Positions 61,056 to 64,000 of a DNA stretch of 64,000 nucleotides are shown here, piece after piece (positions within the stretch are counted from its first letter, which is position 1; each line of letters starts with the position of its first letter). Source of the DNA: Streptacidiphilus albus JL83 (lineage in GTDB: Bacteria > Actinomycetota > Actinomycetes > Streptomycetales > Streptomycetaceae); assembly GCF_000744705.1 (NCBI RefSeq), contig NZ_JQML01000001.1, positions 1,612,001-1,676,000 of the forward strand, read 5' to 3'. A program made the position numbers and the translations under genes. The notes beneath the pieces were generated by a model. That model saw only the letters and a list, made by a program, of their open reading frames with translations, did no database searches and was not told the DNA's origin.

Positions 61056-62765
61056 TCAGCCGTTCTGCGCGCTGTCGGCCAGGTACACGAGCTCCCCGTC
61101 GATGTAGGTGCGGAGCACCCTGGTGTCGCCGATCTCGGCGGCCGGGTGCTCGAACGGGTCCCGGTCCAGGACGACCAGGTCGGCGTGCTTGCCGGGCTCG
61201 ACGGTGCCGGTGACCGCGTCCAGGTGGTTGGCCCAGGCGCTGCCCGCCGTGTACGCGGTGAGGGCCTGCGCCAGGGTCAGCGCCTGCTCGGGCAGGAAGG
61301 GCGGACGGTTGCTGCGGTCGCTCGACGCGTTGGGCGCGTCCAGCGGGACGGCCCGGTTGACCGCGACATGGATGCCCCACAGCGGGTTGGGGCTGCTCAC
61401 CGACCAGTCGCTGCCCGCGACCAGCCGCGCGCCGGCCCGTTGGAGGTCCCCGAAGGGGTACTGCAGCGCGGAGCGCTCGTCGCCGAGGAAGGGGATGGTC
61501 AGCTCGTCCATCTGCGGCTCGTGCGCGGCCCACAGCGCCTGGATGTTGGCGGCGGCGCCGAGTTCGGCGAAGCGCGGGATGTCGTCCGGGTGGACCAACT
61601 GGAGGTGCGCCAGGTGGTGGCGGTTGTCCCCGCCGCCTCCGGACGCCTGGTGCGCGGCGGCCAGGGCGTCGAGCGCCTCGCGGACGGCGCGGTCGCCGAG
61701 GGCGTGGAAGTGGATCTGGAAGCCCAGGGCGTCCAGCGTGCAGACGGCCTTGACCAGCGTGTCCGGGTCGATGAAGGTGAGGCCGCGGTTGGCGGTGGCA
61801 CAGCCGCAGCGGTCGAGGTAGGGCTCCAGCATGGCGGCGGTGAAGTTCTCCGCGATGCCGTCCAGCATGATCTTCACGGTGGTGGCGTTGAACCGGCCCA
61901 CCTGGCCGGTGCGGCGGCGCTCCTCCAGGTCGGGGATCTGCTCCGCCCCGCGTTCGCGGTCCCACCACAGGGCGCCGACGACCCGGGCCCGGAGGTCGCC
62001 GGTCCGGGCGGCCCGCCGGTAGACGTCGAAGTTGTCGGGGTTCCCGGGGAAGGTCCCGATCATGGCGTCCTGCCAGGCGGTGACCCCCAGTGAGAACAGG
62101 TGCTCCTGGGCGACCAGCAGCCCGGCGTACGCGTCCTCCGCCGTCGCGACCGGCATGAAGTCGCCGACCAGGTCCATCGCGCCCTCCTGGAGGGTGCCCG
62201 AGGGAGTGCCGTCGGCCTCGCGGTCGATCCGGCCGTCGGCCGGGTCCGGGGTGTCCTGGTCGACCCCGGCGAGCTGCAGCGCCCGGGAGTTGACCCAGGC
62301 GCCGTGCCCGTCGCGGACGGTGAGCAGCACCGGCCGGTCCGGGACGATCGCGTCGAGCATGGCCCGGGTCGGCAGTCCGTCGGGGAAGACGTCCATGGAC
62401 CAGCCGCCGCCGGTGATCCAAGGGGCCTCCGGGTTGGCCTCGGCGAAGGCCGAGACGGCGGCGAGGTACCCGTCGGGCGAGCGCTGCCCGGACAGGTCGC
62501 AGCGCAGCATCTGCAGGCCGGCCACGGCCGGGTGGACGTGGGCGTCCTGGAAGCCGGGGACGAGCAGGCCCCCGGCCAGGTCGACCACCTCGGTGTCCGT
62601 GTCCGCGAGTGCCCGGACGGCGGCGTCGTCGGAGACGGCGATGATCCTGCCGTCCGCGACGGCGACGGCGGCCTCGATCGGGGTCGAGGAGGTGGCGGTG
62701 AACACCCGTCCCCCGACGAAGACCGTGTCTGCCCGCTGTCGCGCGGTGCCCGTTGTGCTCGCCAT
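61056..62765 (-). CDS. Amidohydrolase, YtcJ-like
   Basis: A 569-aa metal-dependent hydrolase: VFVGGRVFTATSSTPIEAAV, metal-binding VPGFQDAHVHPAVAGLQMLR, WITGGGWSMDVFP, later FQIHFHALGDRAVREALDAL, HHLAHLQLVHPDDIPRFAEL and VAGSDWSVSSPNPLWGIHVA. This is the ExeM/YtcJ-like amidohydrolase group. No signal peptide, so probably cytoplasmic. With the ABC importer downstream it may process the imported amide or peptide-like compound. GGAGG precedes ATG 62765, and a TetR-type operator lies just upstream. Confidence 0.88.
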   Translation of the reverse strand: MASTTGTARQRADTVFVGGRVFTATSSTPIEAAVAVADGRIIAVSDDAAVRALADTDTEVVDLAGGLLVPGFQDAHVHPAVAGLQMLRCDLSGQRSPDGYLAAVSAFAEANPEAPWITGGGWSMDVFPDGLPTRAMLDAIVPDRPVLLTVRDGHGAWVNSRALQLAGVDQDTPDPADGRIDREADGTPSGTLQEGAMDLVGDFMPVATAEDAYAGLLVAQEHLFSLGVTAWQDAMIGTFPGNPDNFDVYRRAARTGDLRARVVGALWWDRERGAEQIPDLEERRRTGQVGRFNATTVKIMLDGIAENFTAAMLEPYLDRCGCATANRGLTFIDPDTLVKAVCTLDALGFQIHFHALGDRAVREALDALAAAHQASGGGGDNRHHLAHLQLVHPDDIPRFAELGAAANIQALWAAHEPQMDELTIPFLGDERSALQYPFGDLQRAGARLVAGSDWSVSSPNPLWGIHVAVNRAVPLDAPNASSDRSNRPPFLPEQALTLAQALTAYTAGSAWANHLDAVTGTVEPGKHADLVVLDRDPFEHPAAEIGDTRVLRTYIDGELVYLADSAQNG

Positions 62766-62830
62766 TGACGATTCCTCCAACTCGGCGGTGTGACCCGCTG
62801 GGTGCGTTGTTGAGGAGGATTGAACGGCTG

Positions 62831-62859
62831 GCGCAACAGTGATGTCAACACTGTTGCGC
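62831..62859. promoter_or_regulatory. TetR-type operator (perfect inverted repeat)
   Basis: GCGCAACAGTG (62831-62841) and CACTGTTGCGC (62849-62859) are perfect complements spaced by 7 bases, in the 129-base gap between the amidohydrolase operon and the divergent TetR gene. It is the obvious site for autoregulation and operon control. Confidence 0.8.
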
Positions 62860-62894
62860 TCCAGTGCTCCCAAATCGATACACTTGGCGACACC

Positions 62895-63758
62895 ATGACG
62901 AACCCACCCCGCCACCCCGCCACCGGCCCGGCTCGGACCCCCGCCGCAGCCCCGGCTACCACCTCGGCCGCCACCTCGGCTCCCATCCCGACCGCGACGC
63001 CGACGGCAGCCCCGGCCCCGGCCCCGGCGGCAGCCGCGGCTCCGGCCCCGGCTGCGGCCCCGACGCCCGGCCTGGCGCCCGCCCCGGCCCGGCGCAAGCG
63101 CGCCGGCGCCCAGCTCACGCCCGAGGCCATCATCGAGGCGAGCCTGCGCATCGCCGCCCGGGGCAGCGCGGACGCCTTCACCGTCCGCCGCCTCGGCGAG
63201 GAGCTCGGCGCCGACCCGACCGCGGTCTACCGGCACTTCCGCGACAAGGACGAGCTGCTGCTCTCCGTCGCCGATCGCACCCTCGGCGAGGTGCTGGACA
63301 GCATCCCCGAGGGCCTGGACTGGAAGGACCGGCTGCGGGCGCTCGCCGCCGGCTCGCTGGCGGTCGCGCTGAAGTACCCGGCCGTCGCCTCCGCCATGGC
63401 GAGCCGAACCACCCGCCGCGCCAACGAGTTCCGGGTGGTCGAACTGATCCTGGGAGCGGTGACCGAGGCCGGGCTCGAAGGGGTCGAGGCGGCCGTCCAC
63501 TACCGCATGGTCGGCGACTCGCTGCTCGCCTTCACCGGCCAGCGCGCCGCCTACCTGCTGTTCGACCCGGACGTCCGCGCCGGGGACGAGTCCTCCTGGA
63601 GCCGCGAGTACCGGCTGGTCGACGCCGTCGGCTTCCCGCACATCACCCGACTCGGCACCGAGCTGGCCGAGGTGACGCACGATCAGGTCTACCACGCCCG
63701 GGTCGAGGCGCTGATCACGGCGATCGAGCGCCAGGCCGGATCCACGCCGAGCGCCTGA
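62895..63758 (+). CDS. TetR-family regulator with long low-complexity N-terminus
   Basis: 287 aa. The first about 70 residues are Ala/Pro/Thr repeats (AAAPAPAAAPTPGLAPAPAR). Then a TetR helix-turn-helix: AGAQLTPEAIIEASLRIAAR, RRLGEELGADPTAVYRHFRD KDELL, and a TetR C-terminal ligand domain (AVHYRMVGDSLLAFTGQRAA). Probably represses the divergent amidohydrolase-transporter operon and itself. A start nearer 63100 would remove the unusual N-terminus, but ATG 62895 is the clearest start. Confidence 0.85.
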   Translation: MTNPPRHPATGPARTPAAAPATTSAATSAPIPTATPTAAPAPAPAAAAAPAPAAAPTPGLAPAPARRKRAGAQLTPEAIIEASLRIAARGSADAFTVRRLGEELGADPTAVYRHFRDKDELLLSVADRTLGEVLDSIPEGLDWKDRLRALAAGSLAVALKYPAVASAMASRTTRRANEFRVVELILGAVTEAGLEGVEAAVHYRMVGDSLLAFTGQRAAYLLFDPDVRAGDESSWSREYRLVDAVGFPHITRLGTELAEVTHDQVYHARVEALITAIERQAGSTPSA

Positions 63759-63855
63759 CCGGACACCGGCCGGAGACACCGGCCGGACGGGCAACCGGGC
63801 GGTCAACCGGGCACATGACGGGGCGGGTAACCGGGGGTGTCCTGGGGGCAGATTG

Positions 63856-63884
63856 CGCAACACCGTTGACAGCGGCATTGCGCC
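63856..63884. promoter_or_regulatory. Second TetR-type operator upstream of the right-edge gene
   Basis: GCGCAACACC (63856-63865) and GGCATTGCGC (63875-63884) form an inverted repeat with the same GCGCAA half-site and total length (29 bases) as the site at 62831. It lies 66 bases before ATG 63950. This suggests the same regulator controls that gene. Confidence 0.6.
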
Positions 63885-63949
63885 AGCGGTTCACTCACCA
63901 CCGACACCCCCAAGGAACCAGCCACCGCAGTCCCGAGAAGAGGGATCCC

Positions 63950-64000
63950 ATGCGCAAGGCACCCATCAGCATGCCCATCACCCGGCGTCGGCTCCTCGGC
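63950..64000 (+). CDS. Tat-signal protein, N-terminal part (runs off right edge)
   Basis: ATG 63950 follows AGAGGGA. The 17 visible residues, MRKAPISMPITRRRLLG, have the twin-arginine motif of a Tat signal peptide, so the product is probably exported folded. It could be a second binding protein or a redox enzyme. Its upstream TetR-type operator links it to the amidohydrolase-transporter operon. Confidence 0.65.
   Translation, partial: MRKAPISMPITRRRLLG

Overview
The window is high-GC DNA with strongly G/C-ending codons, GTG starts, many ATGA/GTGA stop-start overlaps, DUF574-type methyltransferase, RepSA-type replication protein and actinobacterial class F sortase. This points to a Streptomycetaceae chromosome (Streptomyces, Kitasatospora or Streptacidiphilus; the genus cannot be settled from the sequence alone).

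Layout. (1) Positions 1-1300: an orphan toxin tip (end of a Hint domain plus HNH-like nuclease) with a HEAT-repeat putative immunity gene, and one gene running off the left edge. (2) About 1300-13980: a degraded actinomycete integrative element (AICE/pSAM2 type) with small regulatory genes, a DUF6247 toxin-antitoxin-like pair, a GntR regulator and a rep-xis-int module. No traB/FtsK or spd transfer gene was found. It has been hit repeatedly: an IS1182-family element splits the GntR gene, and an IS3-family element splits the integrase. That IS3 element carries a 1951-bp group II intron placed at the IS3 frameshift site, so intron sits in IS, IS in integrase, and integrase in AICE. Target duplications and reading frames allow every interrupted gene to be rebuilt exactly. 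(3) 14040-24588 (minus): an immunity gene and a giant Rhs/YD-repeat polymorphic toxin (about 2917 aa when rebuilt) with two embedded lectin-like modules, a Hint domain and an ADP-ribosyltransferase-like tip, split by an IS701-family element. (4) 24888-31684 (plus): a divergent giant secreted LamG protein (about 1637 aa when rebuilt), split by a second, nearly identical IS1182 copy. The two IS1182 copies differ mainly in a hexanucleotide repeat (24 versus 8 units) inside the transposase gene.

(5) 31797-35351: ybaK, then a methyltransferase coupled to a PAS-GGDEF-EAL cyclic-di-GMP enzyme. (6) 35736-47047: an exopolysaccharide-type cluster of three family 2 glycosyltransferases, a flippase, a polysaccharide deacetylase, a GH16 glycanase, a large polytopic membrane protein, a flavoprotein and an ATP-grasp ligase. 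Most of its genes overlap by 4 bases. (7) 47126-50506: a secreted glucodextranase-like GH15 enzyme with MalR/LacI-type operator boxes upstream. (8) 50973-55410: a conserved unknown, a uracil/xanthine permease, a GNAT acetyltransferase, and a secreted proline-rich protein overlapping a class F sortase. (9) 55325-64000: a complete dipeptide/oligopeptide-type ABC importer, a YtcJ-like amidohydrolase and a divergent TetR regulator. One inverted-repeat operator lies between the last two, and a related one lies before a Tat-signal gene that runs off the right edge.

The left half is an accessory region where conflict genes and mobile elements have accumulated. The right half looks like ordinary chromosome for cell-surface glycans and nutrient uptake. 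Several genes show apparent one-base shifts at short G or C runs (2719-2723, 35801-35806, 42061-42064, possibly near 55550); these may be real decay or sequencing errors.
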